NCBI GenBank assembly: GCA_964019335.1
Contig: OZ025750.1
Coordinates: forward strand, 248,001-312,000
Origin: Diplonema japonicum
Lineage: Eukaryota; Euglenozoa; Diplonemea; Diplonemida; Diplonemidae
Length of the DNA stretch: 64,000 bases
Direction: 5' to 3'
Shown: piece by piece, positions 33,357-44,391 of the stretch
Position numbering within the stretch: the stretch's first letter is position 1
Layout of the letters: the number at the start of each line of letters is the position of its first letter
Translations under genes and position numbers: made by a program
Notes under the pieces: model-generated
What the model was told of the DNA's origin: nothing
Databases searched by the model: none
Seen by the model: the letters and a program-made list of their open reading frames with translations, nothing else

Positions 33357-33616
33357 ATTTTCTCGATTGTATATTGTATTTTGTTTTTGTGGCAGGCTTT
33401 GTTCGGCTTTAACCTTCTGCACTCCGGAAACCCAACGTTGCACAAGCAAGGATTCGGGGCCTAACTTCCAGTTTTTGACGGGGTGAAAAATGAAAAGAAA
33501 AACAGAAATTCCGATCTATGTTGTTTTCCACTGTCTTTTTTTTTATATTATTTTATTTTATTAGTCACGTGTAACTATTATACCCGCCACTCCCTTCTTT
33601 ATCTCTTTTTTTTACC

Positions 33617-33794
33617 TTCCATATTCGCTAAGTGACCCGCCCTGTGTCCTAAAGGGGTTACAGGGGGTTATAGGGGGAAAAACGTCGAAAAAGTTGCTCA
33701 AAGGTTCATTGATTTTTTTTTTTTAAAAAGTCCATATGTCGGACATGAAAGAACGGTGAGTTCCAAGGAAGTCGGTCACTTAGCGAATATGGAA
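33617..33794. repeat. Foldback element with perfect 21-bp inverted ends
   Basis: The left arm 33617-33637 (contains CATATTCGCTAAGTGACC) is the exact reverse complement of the right arm 33774-33794. The 136-base interior has a GGGGTTA-type run and no coding capacity. This resembles a small MITE-like element; no clear target duplication was seen. Confidence 0.65.
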
Positions 33795-35330
33795 AGCTAT
33801 TTTTTCCAAGCTTTCTTTACCTCTCCACTTTTACTTTCTACGGGACCACAGGGGACTTGGGAGGCTTCGGCCGAAGCTTCACAAGGGTGGCCGCTGTGTC
33901 ACATACTGACGGCACCACTAAAATCGAGACAGGTTTCTTCTTGACCCTTTTAGTTTCCTTCTGCCTCTTCGCGCGTAGCTTTCTTTCCCACAAGCGAAGA
34001 AAGAAAAGACAAAAGGAAAAGAGAGTAAAAGTCAAAAAAGCACAGTGGGAGGTGGTTATATTTCTATTATTTTCAGGTTTTTTTTGTTCAGTATGGTATG
34101 CCTTGAAGAATATGTTAAACACAAAAAGGTTTGCCAACACCCCTTCACCCCCCCCCCCCCCCCCCCCTCTCTATTCTTTTTTCACAAAATAAGACTGCCA
34201 GCTTTTTTTTTTTACGTTGGCATACAAGCAAAAAAGCAAAAAAGTGTTTTTGTCATCCTCTCCCGCAAAAGAAGTATATTTTCTGTCTTGCTTCTTTGAA
34301 GCTGCTCCCCCATAGTCCTCTACCCCCAGCACATTATCAAAAAAAACTCCAGAATATAATCTTATCCTCAAGCCGACTGCCTACCTATGTTTCTCACTAG
34401 AGGCCTTCCGCCTCTTGTGAACGAAAAGCCGCCACAGGCACTCAAGTAGTTCAGTTTAACTCTGTTTTGTTTCCTTTTTTTTTTTTTTTTTTTTTTTTTT
34501 CGACTGATAAAATCTGTATCAGTCGAATATAAAAATGTTTTAACAAAAACGACAAACGAGAAGAAAAAGAAAAAAAGGGAACTCAGGGTTTTGAGTGAGT
34601 TCTGTTGGGGTGGGGAACGGACACTCATGTTTACTCACTTTTTTTGTTTTGCTTTTTTTTCTTTGCACAAAGATAGAGAAAACAATAATTGTAATTGCTA
34701 TAAAAAGAAAAAAAGAGAAAAAAAAAAAAAGAGTCCTTCCTGCAAAGACTTCTCTTTATAAAGATTTGATCTCTTTTTTTAAAGAAAAGAACCCAGCTTT
34801 TGCACAAACAAAACAACTCTTTTTTTCTCTCTTACTCTTTTCTTTTTTTTTTTTAAAGGATTTTCTGTTACTCCCTGCGGCGCAGCTTAAAGAGAAAAGC
34901 AATTCTTTTTCGGGGAGGTCAGCTTTGCTTCCCAGGCACTTCAGTTATAATGTTTCCCCAAGATGTAAAGCGGAAGCGCTTACGGATCTTGACCCCCCTC
35001 CCTGTACCCTGCCACCTCGTATCACCCTGCACAGCTAATCGGTGTTATTTTCGTCTATTCCCGATCACTTGTGGTCTTTTAGGAAGAAGCTTCTTTTAAA
35101 AAACCAGCTCTCGCACCGACATGTGTTGCTCTCTCCCTCCTTTTCAATTCACGTTCTGGTTAAGTAGTTCCCCAAAGGCCCCACGGCATTCATTCTTTTT
35201 GAAGGGTCCTTCCAAACGAATCGCAATCCTTTTCCTTTTCTTATTTCTTTTTTTTTTTTGAGTCTTACTTTTTTTTCTCTCTTTGTTCTTCGTCATACTG
35301 CAGGCCTTACCATAGGTATAACAAAACAAG

Positions 35331-38300
35331 ATGTTGGCTCTTACGGTGGCGGGGGTCTTGTCGGCCTTCACTGTGCTGAACGAGTTTACGGCTTTAGGTG
35401 CCGGAGCGTGTCTAGACAGCGAAGGGCTTCGGTACGGGGCGGTGCGGTTTCTCTCTGTAAATGATGTCGCATTGTGTGAGAAGCTGTGCAAGGATATTGG
35501 CAGTGCGTGTGTCGGCTATGCGCACGATGTCCCCAGTGCTGCAATGGCAGACTCGAGCTCTGACTCCGACTCGAGCTCAGACTCCGGCTCCGACTCCAGC
35601 AGCTCGGGATCCGAATCAACATCGAACACCCCAACACCGCAACCCTTTTGTGATATCTACTATCGCCACGGTGGGCGCGAAGACGTCACATCCTTCAGCT
35701 CTCTGGGCACTGTAGACAACACCTACTTGGTCGAGGGAAACGGTGCGCAGAATTGGCCAAGTAAGACCGACACTACGACCGGCGGGCCTTCCTGCATGGG
35801 GCGGCGGTCCCTCCCCTCAGACGCGAAGGCGATGTTCACCCCTGGCTGCTCCATCCTCCTGAAGAACGTGCAGACCGACGCACAGCTTGGCTTCGGCAGC
35901 CAAGGCCAGATTTCCATCGGTTGGGGGAACCACATTTTTGTGGGAAGCGCCGATCCTTCCACTTCTGACTCCTTCACCCTGTCGATTCGCCCCCCAGAGG
36001 GAAGCCCTTCTTACCTGCAGCTCTGTGGGGCTACCGGGACCTATGTCTCGTCCGTGATTAACGTTCCTTGCACCGCCTTCTACATTGACAAGGTCTTTGC
36101 TTCTGGGAATGGGCAATGGGCGATCTGGACGTACTCGGAGGAAGGCAGCAGGGTGTATCTCAGCCTCGGAGGAGAGACCCCCGTTGGGAATGTAGGGAGG
36201 CACATGGGAGATGTCTTCTCGGACCTGCGGCAGGGCTCTCCGTTTTGTGGGTACAGGGACCTCGGTGAGGGGAGCTGCGCAGACGCTGAGGGTAGTTTGG
36301 TCCAGCACCTTGTTGTGAGCAACATCAATGGCGTGGAGGCCACGGAGGAGGTGTGCCTCAAGCTGTGCAGCACATTGAGCTACTACTGCTCGGGTGTTTC
36401 GATATCCCTCCCCAACATGTGCAACCTGATGTTGCAGGACGGGACGGACAGCCTCACATTCGAGGGGGCACTGACAGATGCTGGGTGGAGCACGAACGAT
36501 AACAGCGGTTCGGTGACTGGGATTCCTGTGGGGGTGGTGCCAAGTTCCGGCAGCCGCTGTCACTCCGTGTCCACCCCTAACCAGCCTTGGCTCCGCACCG
36601 CGTGCACCGGGTACCTGAGGTCCACAACGGGCGACGAGCTACTCCTATTCTCTGATGTGGTGTCTGGGGACCCGGAGCTGTCTTGGGGGAAGGGCACCCA
36701 CAGCGACAGCTATTTCATCCAGCTCTCGGACGGGAGGTTCGTCACCACGTGTGGGGGGGCGCTGGTTTTCAAAGGCTCGCGCACCCCGGATGACTGCTTT
36801 GAGTGGACCGTTGTGGACCACGGTGGGAAGGTGCAGATAGCCAGCTATGACCTTTCTTCGAGGTGGCTGGTGATGCACTTGGATGGGTTCACTGATCTGG
36901 GCACGGCTGAGGCGCAGGCTGTGTCCTACTTTGTTCCTTCCCTCTCCGATTCATGTCTGAACTCAGTAGAAGATGCACCTGTCGATGTTGCAGATACACC
37001 GGTTCCTACTCCAGTTCCTACTCCAGTTCCTACTCCAGTTCCTACTCCAGTTCCTACTCCAGTTCCTACTCCAGTTCCTACTCCGGTTCCTACTCCGGTT
37101 CCTACTCCGGTTCCTACTCCAGCTCCCACCCCAGCTCCAACTCCTCTTCCCACTCCTGTTCCAACTCCCCTCCCCACACCACTTCCAACTCCAGTGCCAA
37201 CACCACTTCCAACTCCTCTTCCCACTCCTGTCCCAACACCACTTCCAACTCCAGTCCCAACACCACTTCCAACTCCCCTTCCCACTCCTGTCCCAACACC
37301 ACTTCCTACACCTCTTCCCACCCCTGTTCCAACTCCCCTCCCCACACCACTTCCAACTCCAGTCCCAACACCACTTCCAACTCCTCTTCCCACCCCTGTT
37401 CTAACTCCCCTCCCCACACCACTTCCAACACCAGTTCCCACTCCTGCTCCAACACCAGCTCCCACTCCGCTTCCAACACCAGCTCCTACTCCGCTTCCTA
37501 CACCTGTCCCAACACCAGCTCCTACCCCCGTCCCAACACCTGTTCCAACACCAGCACCTACTCCTGTTCCGACACCAGTTCCCACTCCTGATACAACGCC
37601 GGTCCCAACGCCTCTTCCAACACCAGTCCCCACCCCTGATGCAACACCAGTCCCTACATTCGGTAATGAAAAGTACGTTGTTTTCGAGGAGGCGGCAACA
37701 GGGTGGTCGGCAAACAGTATCCGCGGTGGTGGGGCCTACGTGGTGGTGCGCAGCAAGCTGGAGGGATTCAAGAAGGTTGACAGCTACAAGATGGTGATGG
37801 AGGCACCTGGGCAGTCGAGTGCGACGTCGCACGAGGGGAGGACGCTTGCCGTGGAGGGGGGGGTGCGGATCTCCACGGACATGGGCCCCGCCTCCTCTCC
37901 ATTGGGCTTCGCGGTGGCCTTTGGGCGGAACGAGTCGTTCGTAGCAGTGAAGTGGGTGAGCGAGACGGAGCTCGAGCTGAGGGTGGGCGGTGCAGTGGAG
38001 TTCCGGGCTGACGTGGATGAGACCATCACGGTTGAGCTGGGGCCTTCCAGTTTTACTTCTGCTGCGATGTACCAGAAGCTGTGTGTGGAGGTAGCTGACG
38101 GGTGCAAACAACGCCTCGTGATCGGTCAGGACGTTCCTCAGCTTGAGGAAGCGACGGAGGAGGTTCTGGGAACGACGACAAGTACGGTGGCTGTGGCGTC
38201 GGTGGCAGTTTCTGGTGCAGCGAACGCCCCCGCCGGGGCAAACACTGGGACAAAGCTGATCCGTGCCTCCCTCCTGCTGACGGCCATCCAGTGCCCGAAG

Positions 38301-39725
38301 AGCTCGCCCAAAGACCTCGACAGAACGCTCCACCCCCTCCAGGCCTCCCTTGGGGGCGGCCCCTACAAGAGCTACTCGGGGGCCGCTGTGTTTAACTCTG
38401 TCGTGGTGTCTGGACTACTCTTGGGGTGTTTCCTGTTCTACGTGTGGCACTACGTGAAGTGGACCAGTCGGCGAGCACAGATGGATTTGAGTGATGTGGT
38501 GTCTGGCTCTGGGTCGGAGAACGGTCGGGGAGACAACGGCGGGGAGAAGGCAACAACCTTGTTCAACAACGATGCGCGCACGACGCTGATGCACAAGTCA
38601 CGATTCGGGATGCTTCCCCTCCCTGCTGTGTTCCTGTACGGGGGCATCGTGATGGGGTGCACAACGCTCATCATGTACGAAGAGTCGGCGATGAAGACGA
38701 TCGGGTGTGTGTGGATCGTTCTGGCGCTGCTCCTCCCCGCTTATGTGATCCATACGAACAGGCAGCTCGACAAGTACGCGACGTACAGGCAGCGTCGGTG
38801 GGGAGGGGAGGAGGAGCGGGTCGGCGGGGGCGGGAAGTGGGCGGACTTCTGGCTCGGTGTTCACGAGTGGGGCCCGAAGTACTTCAAGGACGAGTGCATC
38901 TCGTGGGTGGCCCTGCACAACATGTGCTTCCACCACTACAGGTCGTCTGCGAGGCACTTCCTTGGGTTCGAGCTTGTGCACGTGACGGTTCTGGCTGTGG
39001 TGACGGCGTGGTCTCCGCAGGAGTGGAGCGGGTGCATGGCACGTGTGTCTGTGATGGGGGCGATGCCGTGCATTCTTCTGGTGAGCCTGCTGGTGGTGCG
39101 CCCTTACTGCAGGATGTACGAGAACGTGGCGGAAGCTGTTGTGGTCTTTCTAGAGGCATTGATGGTGGGCTTCACCTTCGTTGCGATGAACGAGGCACCC
39201 CGTGACCTGAGCCACTGGGCGGTGGCGCGTGCGGAGAACGTGTCCCAGGGGCTCGTGGTCGCGATCATCTTGAAGCTTGTGATGGATTTCGGTGTTTTCA
39301 TCGCGAAGTACAAGGAGAAGCTCCCCGTGGCCCTCGGCGGGAGTGGCGAGACCATGCTGGGGAAGGAGGAGAAGAGACACGCTGCGGAGAAGATGAGGCT
39401 GAGGATGGACGAGGAGGTTGCTGTTGCTGTGGCTTCGAATGGATCACTGGCCCGGTGTACCGCCTCCGTGGGCGAGCTCGACGGGGTCTGGGAGGCAGAC
39501 GGTGTGAGGTTCAGGTGCACCGACGGTGTCTGCGAAGGAGTGGGTTGGACCGTGTCCAGGGAGGAGCACAGGACCACACTTCATCATGGTCCGGACTATG
39601 TTGCCTTCCTTGATGCTTTCTCCTACAAGGAGGCCCAGTGGAGCAACGGTACAGTGTGGGTCCGAGCACACCTTCCGGAGCATCCTAGCGTACCTACTGC
39701 GAACACAACCCCTGGGTGTCCTTAG
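35331..39725 (+). CDS. Giant surface membrane protein with PAN-like modules, Pro-Thr stalk and about seven membrane spans, copy 3
   Basis: 1464 residues from ATG 35331. The first ~150 residues have diverged from copies 1 and 2 ([18 protein letters not shown]) but keep the PAN-like Cys pattern. They contain a unique Ser/Asp-rich insert at about 67-92 ([19 protein letters not shown]). From about 35774 the sequence becomes near-identical to the other copies. The stalk is the shortest (about 556-773) and opens with a run of PTPV units. The juxtamembrane and seven-helix parts differ from copies 1 and 2 at only scattered positions (for example a shorter [13 protein letters not shown] loop). The C-terminus is TTPGCP. 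Probably the oldest or least converted copy at its 5' end. Confidence 0.85.
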   Translation: MLALTVAGVLSAFTVLNEFTALGAGACLDSEGLRYGAVRFLSVNDVALCEKLCKDIGSACVGYAHDVPSAAMADSSSDSDSSSDSGSDSSSSGSESTSNTPTPQPFCDIYYRHGGREDVTSFSSLGTVDNTYLVEGNGAQNWPSKTDTTTGGPSCMGRRSLPSDAKAMFTPGCSILLKNVQTDAQLGFGSQGQISIGWGNHIFVGSADPSTSDSFTLSIRPPEGSPSYLQLCGATGTYVSSVINVPCTAFYIDKVFASGNGQWAIWTYSEEGSRVYLSLGGETPVGNVGRHMGDVFSDLRQGSPFCGYRDLGEGSCADAEGSLVQHLVVSNINGVEATEEVCLKLCSTLSYYCSGVSISLPNMCNLMLQDGTDSLTFEGALTDAGWSTNDNSGSVTGIPVGVVPSSGSRCHSVSTPNQPWLRTACTGYLRSTTGDELLLFSDVVSGDPELSWGKGTHSDSYFIQLSDGRFVTTCGGALVFKGSRTPDDCFEWTVVDHGGKVQIASYDLSSRWLVMHLDGFTDLGTAEAQAVSYFVPSLSDSCLNSVEDAPVDVADTPVPTPVPTPVPTPVPTPVPTPVPTPVPTPVPTPVPTPVPTPAPTPAPTPLPTPVPTPLPTPLPTPVPTPLPTPLPTPVPTPLPTPVPTPLPTPLPTPVPTPLPTPLPTPVPTPLPTPLPTPVPTPLPTPLPTPVLTPLPTPLPTPVPTPAPTPAPTPLPTPAPTPLPTPVPTPAPTPVPTPVPTPAPTPVPTPVPTPDTTPVPTPLPTPVPTPDATPVPTFGNEKYVVFEEAATGWSANSIRGGGAYVVVRSKLEGFKKVDSYKMVMEAPGQSSATSHEGRTLAVEGGVRISTDMGPASSPLGFAVAFGRNESFVAVKWVSETELELRVGGAVEFRADVDETITVELGPSSFTSAAMYQKLCVEVADGCKQRLVIGQDVPQLEEATEEVLGTTTSTVAVASVAVSGAANAPAGANTGTKLIRASLLLTAIQCPKSSPKDLDRTLHPLQASLGGGPYKSYSGAAVFNSVVVSGLLLGCFLFYVWHYVKWTSRRAQMDLSDVVSGSGSENGRGDNGGEKATTLFNNDARTTLMHKSRFGMLPLPAVFLYGGIVMGCTTLIMYEESAMKTIGCVWIVLALLLPAYVIHTNRQLDKYATYRQRRWGGEEERVGGGGKWADFWLGVHEWGPKYFKDECISWVALHNMCFHHYRSSARHFLGFELVHVTVLAVVTAWSPQEWSGCMARVSVMGAMPCILLVSLLVVRPYCRMYENVAEAVVVFLEALMVGFTFVAMNEAPRDLSHWAVARAENVSQGLVVAIILKLVMDFGVFIAKYKEKLPVALGGSGETMLGKEEKRHAAEKMRLRMDEEVAVAVASNGSLARCTASVGELDGVWEADGVRFRCTDGVCEGVGWTVSREEHRTTLHHGPDYVAFLDAFSYKEAQWSNGTVWVRAHLPEHPSVPTANTTPGCP
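36996..37656 (+). repeat. Pro-Thr coding tandem repeat of copy 3
   Basis: About 55 units of the 12-base PTP(V/L/A) repeat. The first ten units are almost identical (CCTACTCCAGTT), a sign of recent slippage or expansion. Confidence 0.9.
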
Positions 39726-40634
39726 GTCTTTATATATATATATTATATATCTCGCGACAGGAAGAAAAGAAATTAATCTATTATTATTAGCGGGACCGAT
39801 GTTGTGGTGGTTCCTATTAATCGCGCATCCTGAACGGTGGAGGTCCACCCGACATGTGGCGCCAGTTACCCACTGGGGTCGCTTAAGGTACTCGCTTTCC
39901 TCCCTTTCTTTGATTATTGCTCTGTAACTATTCTGAGATTGCTGTTTTTGGGGGTTGGTGTGTGCATTGTACCACTACGGGAAAGTAGGAGTTACAGTAC
40001 TTCTACGAATCTCGGGGTGCTTTTCGGAGAACTTTCCCAAAACGCACCACGCCCGTTTGTGTGTTTTTTTTTTTTTTATATCAGTTTTACCAGTAAAACA
40101 ACGACCTTTTTTTTTTTTTTTTTTTTTTTTGTGATAACATTTCTTTTCAAGGTTTGTTTTCTTGTCCAGAATTTTTTTCTTGGCGGAGGATTTTTCATTT
40201 TTACAGTAGTTTTTTTTTTTATTATTACTATTCGGGCTTTTTTTTTTGTCCCCCCTAACTGGTCACTCACACACAAGTATTCGTTTATCTATTTTTTTCT
40301 TCTCCTACTGAACCTTTTGTTATGGGAATAGAGTTTTCTTGTCTGCTTTTATTGAAATTTAAAGATGGAAAAAAAAAAAGAAAAAAAAAGAAGATTTTAA
40401 GTAATTATTCTGTTTTTAGAGGGGCGGTTCCTTTCGAATTTCGGGGGCAGGGGCTTTTTCTATCAATTTGTTTATTCTGTACCAGGGGGATGCAAGGCGG
40501 AGTGACGAAGAATATGGCAAACCTTTCATCAGCTAGCAACAAAGCTGCGGAGGTAGATCACCCAGGCACACACAGATCGGCAAAAAGAAAAAGATGACCC
40601 CACCCTATTTATCCTGCTATTTCTGTTTTTTAAG

Positions 40635-41340
40635 GGGGAAAGGGGTAAGATAAGTAGAGACAAGGGGGACGTTTCAAAACAGGAACCTCCTTTTTCTCAT
40701 CTCCATTTTTTTTCTTTCCTTCTTTCCCTTCAACCCATAGGCATAGGGCAATTACTTAAGGGTGAAGTAATGGGGGGGGGGGGGGGTCAGGTGAATCAAA
40801 CGACCCCCCCCCAAGTGCGTGCAGTAATTTCAGAAGAGTGTAATAAAGATAATAACAATAAATTTGCATTCTTTGTGCCGAGTGAAAGGGCTTACTACTG
40901 CATCTTATTCTTTTTTTGCAGGGCCATCATGGCTGAGTGGGCGGCACGGAGACGAGGTATGGAAAGCGGCGAAGGAAGACCCGAGAGCGGATGAGTTTCT
41001 TAAGGTCCTTCTTGGTTTTCTCTGATGCAAAAACTGGCCTTCTGTTCCATCCCAGACTCTTCTTCGCACCTATGGTTCTGAGCGCGTGGTTCTTCTGGCT
41101 CTCCGCTGGGAAGATCCGCTTGCCTCTGACCTTCTTCTGTATGCGTGCTGTGTCCCACCCTTCTTGGATTCTTTCCAGGAGGCCGTGTGGGCAGGAAGTG
41201 GCAAGAAGAAAGAGAGGATACTTTGAGAAAGGCAACACAGCCAAAAAGAAAGAAAGGCCGAGGCCCCAGAGGGAGAAAGGGGTAGATAAGTAGAGACAAG
41301 GGGGACGTTCCAAGACAGGAACCTCCTTTATCTCATCTCT
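40635..41340 (+). repeat. Unit flanked by two ~70-bp direct repeats
   Basis: Blocks 40635-40707 and 41271-41340 match closely: both hold GATAAGTAGAGACAAGGGGG, then GGAACCTCCTTT and CTCATCTC. Each has a potential hairpin (GTTCC, then GGAAC, in the second copy). The interval includes a minus-strand copy of the coding repeat. The blocks resemble the tail-repeat family. Either a tandem duplication or LTR-like ends. Confidence 0.5.
40977..41192 (-). repeat. Dispersed coding repeat, minus-strand copy
   Basis: The minus strand reads LLERIQEGWDTARIQKK, then IFPAESQKNHALRTIGAKKS, then GWNRRPVFASEKTKKDL. This aligns with 27379-27876 and 50298-50460. It is the one copy seen in the opposite orientation, as expected for a transposed element. 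Confidence 0.55.
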
Positions 41341-41602
41341 CATTGTTATTCTTTTCCCCATTTTTCTGTGTATTTTTGATATTGTGTGGGTGGAAGGACA
41401 AGCAAAAGAAAAGAGAAGAAAAGCTCCCCCCCCCCTTTTTTTCTTGTTTTTTATCTTTTTTAACAGTCTGAAAGCCTGCAGTAGTAAGATTGTGTACCAG
41501 ATTTGTATTTATTTTGTTCGGTTTTAATAACGTGCTGTTAATCTTATATGGAACAATACATTTTTGGCCCCACTAAAATCAAAGTCACGTTTTCCTACTT
41601 AT

Positions 41603-42076
41603 TTACCACCTTAAACAGTTCCAGCTACATAAATAATCATTAAAAGATCCAACCCTATCCTTTGAATAAAACAGCTCGCTCCATAGCTTCTTGACTGCCC
41701 GTGACCGGTACGCGCCCATAGCAGAGTCTTCAACAGGCTCCTCCCCAGCCGCCTGACAGGCTCCAATTCGGCGAAGCCGGTTGCTGACCGGGCGAAACAA
41801 GACATCGTAAGCTACACAAGCGAAAAAAGATGGCGGTCTAAGAGTGGATGCAAGCCCGATAGAAATTGATCCGCTGCCATTGGAAGTGTCAATACCGGTC
41901 CGGAACCAGTACCCGAAGACCCGGACCTTGAGATCAGCAGGCTGGGCATCGGCTTGGAGCGTGACATGAGCACATTTTGTTTCTTGGGAATATTTTCGGA
42001 GATTTTTCTTATTTTTGTGTAATTTTATGTTCTGAATTAAGTGGTGTTCTGTAAGTACTATATGTAACTTTTTCAC
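41603..42076 (-). other. Minus-strand open frame of unknown significance
   Basis: A frame of 157 codons includes a plausible globular stretch (RVFGYWFRTGIDTSNGSGSI, LRPPSFFACVAYDVLFRPVS) in GC-richer DNA than its surroundings. It opposes the direction of every gene here and matches no family I know. It could be a gene fragment carried in by a repeat. Confidence 0.2.
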
Positions 42077-42662
42077 GTAACATTATAAATACAAATCCGG
42101 TTAGGTAAGAGAAGGTTATATGCCCTCGTGCAGGAGTGCAGAATAAATGATGAAAGCAACGGGATTGGATTTGCCCTTTCCCTTTCTTTTTAGGGGGGCA
42201 TTTCACATATCCCTCCTTTTACTCATATATATATATATATTTTTTTTTTTTCAAACATCTGTTTTGTTATTCTTTTTTTCTTTTACTTCCTTTCCCCCCC
42301 TCTCTCTCTCTCTATGGGTGGATTTCGCTTCTTTTTTTGGTAAAAGAGAACGAAGAAATAAGAGAAATAATGACAGGCAAACTTTTTTTTCCTCTCTTTT
42401 TTTTTTCCTTTTTTTTTTTCCTTCTTCTAGCAGACAGGAAGAAAAAAAAAAGGGAAAAAAAACGACGAAAAAGAAACAAAAAGAAAGAGTGCGCGGTACT
42501 CAAGTCTCAGTTTTTTGTACCGTGTTCAATAACTGTTAAAGGAAATCAGATTTCTGTGATTCAGCCAACGCAAAGACATTGTGGAGAAAAAGGGCTGATT
42601 ACCTTATTGGGTTCATTGGTCTTTTCTTCTCTTTTCGAATTGCGCCTTTTCTTTTTTTCCGT

Positions 42663-43026
42663 TTTGGGCAGGCAAGACGACATCACCAAGAGGGCCAACC
42701 GATTGGCAAAAATAATTGAAAGACTGATGGGCGCAGCCGAGGCACACGCACCAAAGCCGTTCATGCCCAAGGAAATAACTGAATCCGTGGCATTACGATC
42801 GATAGGTGCACCCAAGCGACTGAAGGGGTACACCGGAAGGCCGAAATTCGCATCCAGCAGAACGTGCGAAATTCTGGAAAGACAATGCGCAGTACCGACT
42901 GCACAGAGAAAAGAGTGGTCCGACCCCTTCGTGCCCGACTACAGAGCACAACAACCTACCAGAACGCAGTCCACCCTACCCGCAGCCATGCATCCTTCAG
43001 CACAGAAGGGTAGCAACATCCGCTAG
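42663..43026 (+). repeat. Dispersed coding repeat, open copy
   Basis: The + frame reads DITKRANRLAKIIERLMGAA, then PKPFMPKEITESVALRSIGA, then GRPKFASSRTCEILER. It follows the same order of motifs as 27379-27876 and ends at a stop at 43026. No start codon lies near the conserved part. Confidence 0.55.
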
Positions 43027-43135
43027 CGCGGTTAAGAAGTTGCTCGTACGCCAGGCGGTTTATGAAGCAACCAAAGTCATTCTTCTTTTTTTTTTCTTTT
43101 TTTTTTTTTTTTTTCGTTTTAACAATACTATGTAC

Positions 43136-43300
43136 TAATCGAGACTAAAAAGGAGGTTGATGGCAGCGTAATGAGCTATTTTATTAGGCGTTAGGCGATC
43201 CTGTCACATACTGCAGGTTCCCTTCAAAGACATCTTTTATTAGGTAAAATCTCGCTCGTGCCCCAAGCAAATAAAGGCGCCAGACTAGTTTTTTTTTTTT
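43136..43300 (+). repeat. Composite dispersed repeat
   Basis: Joins the block of 14293-14412 (TTGATGGCAGCGTAATGAGC and GCGCCAGACTAGTTTTT) with the block of 2077-2130 (GGCGATCCTGTCACATACTG). This is probably the fullest version of the repeat in the window. Confidence 0.6.
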
Positions 43301-43324
43301 TCCTATAAAAAACAATTGTATTAC

Positions 43325-43402
43325 CCGCTGCTGAAAGGGGATAGGTGCAGCTAGTGGATGAGAACAAGGGGGCGTCTCACGAGACCTCCTTTAACTCATA
43401 TA
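43325..43402 (+). repeat. Dispersed tail repeat with 5' extension
   Basis: CCGCTGCTGAAAGGGGATAG, then GTGCAGCTAG, then the tail (GATGAGAACAAGGGGGCGTC). The copy at 50451-50530 matches it almost base for base, there as the 3' continuation of a coding-repeat copy. This links tail and coding repeat as parts of one element. Confidence 0.65.
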
Positions 43403-44280
43403 TTTTTATGTATTTTCTTTTCCGTAAGGGGGAGCATCGAAAGAAAAACACAGGTGGATTTACTAAAGGCTAAAAAAGAAAAAAAAACGACAAAAAGAAA
43501 GTGTTTTTTTTTTTTTCACCCTTAGTTATCAAAAAGAATGTTTTGGCAATGTTATGCGCCTCAACCAACGCATCGTGCATTAAATAACTTGCCTATTCTT
43601 TTTGAAGAGAAATAAAAATAAATATCCGCCCCCCCCCCCCCCCCTCCCCTTTTATATTTCAGGTTGTTTTTGCTTTGCCGTTTCCCCTTTTTGGAGAAGG
43701 AAAACACCTTTTTTTTGCACAAGATGTATGAAAGAAAAGAAGAAGAAAAGAAAAAGAAAAAAGAAAACGATCGGAATGAAAGAAAAGAAATAAAATCTTC
43801 GCCGCACAGCTAAAAAGAAACGATTTTTTGAGGTCTTCTTTTTTTTGTTCCTTGGCTTGAACAAAAGCTTTGTTCGGTCTTAAACAGGCCTTTTTTTCTT
43901 TCTTTTGCAAGAAATAAGAGGCACAACCAACAGAAAGTACAAAGAATAACTATTTCCCGTTTTCGAGTTACTACTTTTCCTTCGACGCACGTGTATACAA
44001 AAAGAAAGAGGGGAAAAGAGAGAAAAAAAAAAAAGAGAGTGGAACGGGCCGTTGTTTGTACGTGCCGGGTAGAAGACCTGAGAAGTTTATAACCCGTAAA
44101 CACGTTGCCAATATTCCCAGGTCAATAGACTCGTTATCTTTTTTTTTTTCTTTCTTCTTTTTTTTTTCCCCCTTCACAAAAAAGAAGAACAAAACAAAAC
44201 AAAACAAACAAAAAAGGGCGTCGATTTTCTTTTAGCATTTTTTTTTTTTGTTTGGTGTACCGACCGAAAAAAAAAAAAGT

Positions 44281-44375
44281 TGTTTCTTTTTTTTTTTTTT
44301 TCCTCTTTTTTTTCTTCTTCTTTTGTTTTATAATTTCCCCTTCCCATCACTTTTCATTTCACTTCTTCCTCACAG
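44281..44375 (+). promoter_or_regulatory. Polypyrimidine tract and trans-splice acceptor for cyclase 4
   Basis: About 90 bases of almost pure pyrimidine end in TTCCTCACAG, 17 bases before ATG 44392. It is among the clearest acceptors in the window. Confidence 0.6.
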
Positions 44376-44391
44376 GGCTTTTTATTCGTTA

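Larger units (their letters stand above)
33067..35330. other. Intergenic region between copies 2 and 3
   Basis: Low-complexity DNA with a tail repeat (33312-33356) and a foldback element (33617-33794), listed separately. The first 600 bases hold no gene. A pyrimidine-rich stretch ending near 35302 (ACTGCAG) is the likely acceptor for the next gene. Confidence 0.55.
39726..44391. other. Repeat-rich gene-poor region
   Basis: 4.7 kb with long T-runs and several repeat fragments listed separately. A GC-richer island at about 41640-41960 has an open minus-strand frame of unknown meaning. An inverted copy of the 5222-5340 repeat lies at about 44045-44115. A pyrimidine tract (44281-44370) ends at AG 44374-44375, the acceptor for cyclase 4. 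Confidence 0.55.

Noticed and set aside
23521-37656. Regularly spaced short repeats that could suggest a CRISPR array
   Set aside because: The units are contiguous 12-base codon repeats without unique spacers, lie inside large open frames, and the genome is eukaryotic.
39735-39752. Short TA-rich run as a possible origin or promoter
   Set aside because: It is a simple AT microsatellite right after a stop codon, with nothing to support a function.
44248-44391. N-terminal extension of cyclase 4
   Set aside because: It begins at a TTG and runs through the pyrimidine tract; the AG at 44374-44375 and ATG 44392 match the paralogues better.
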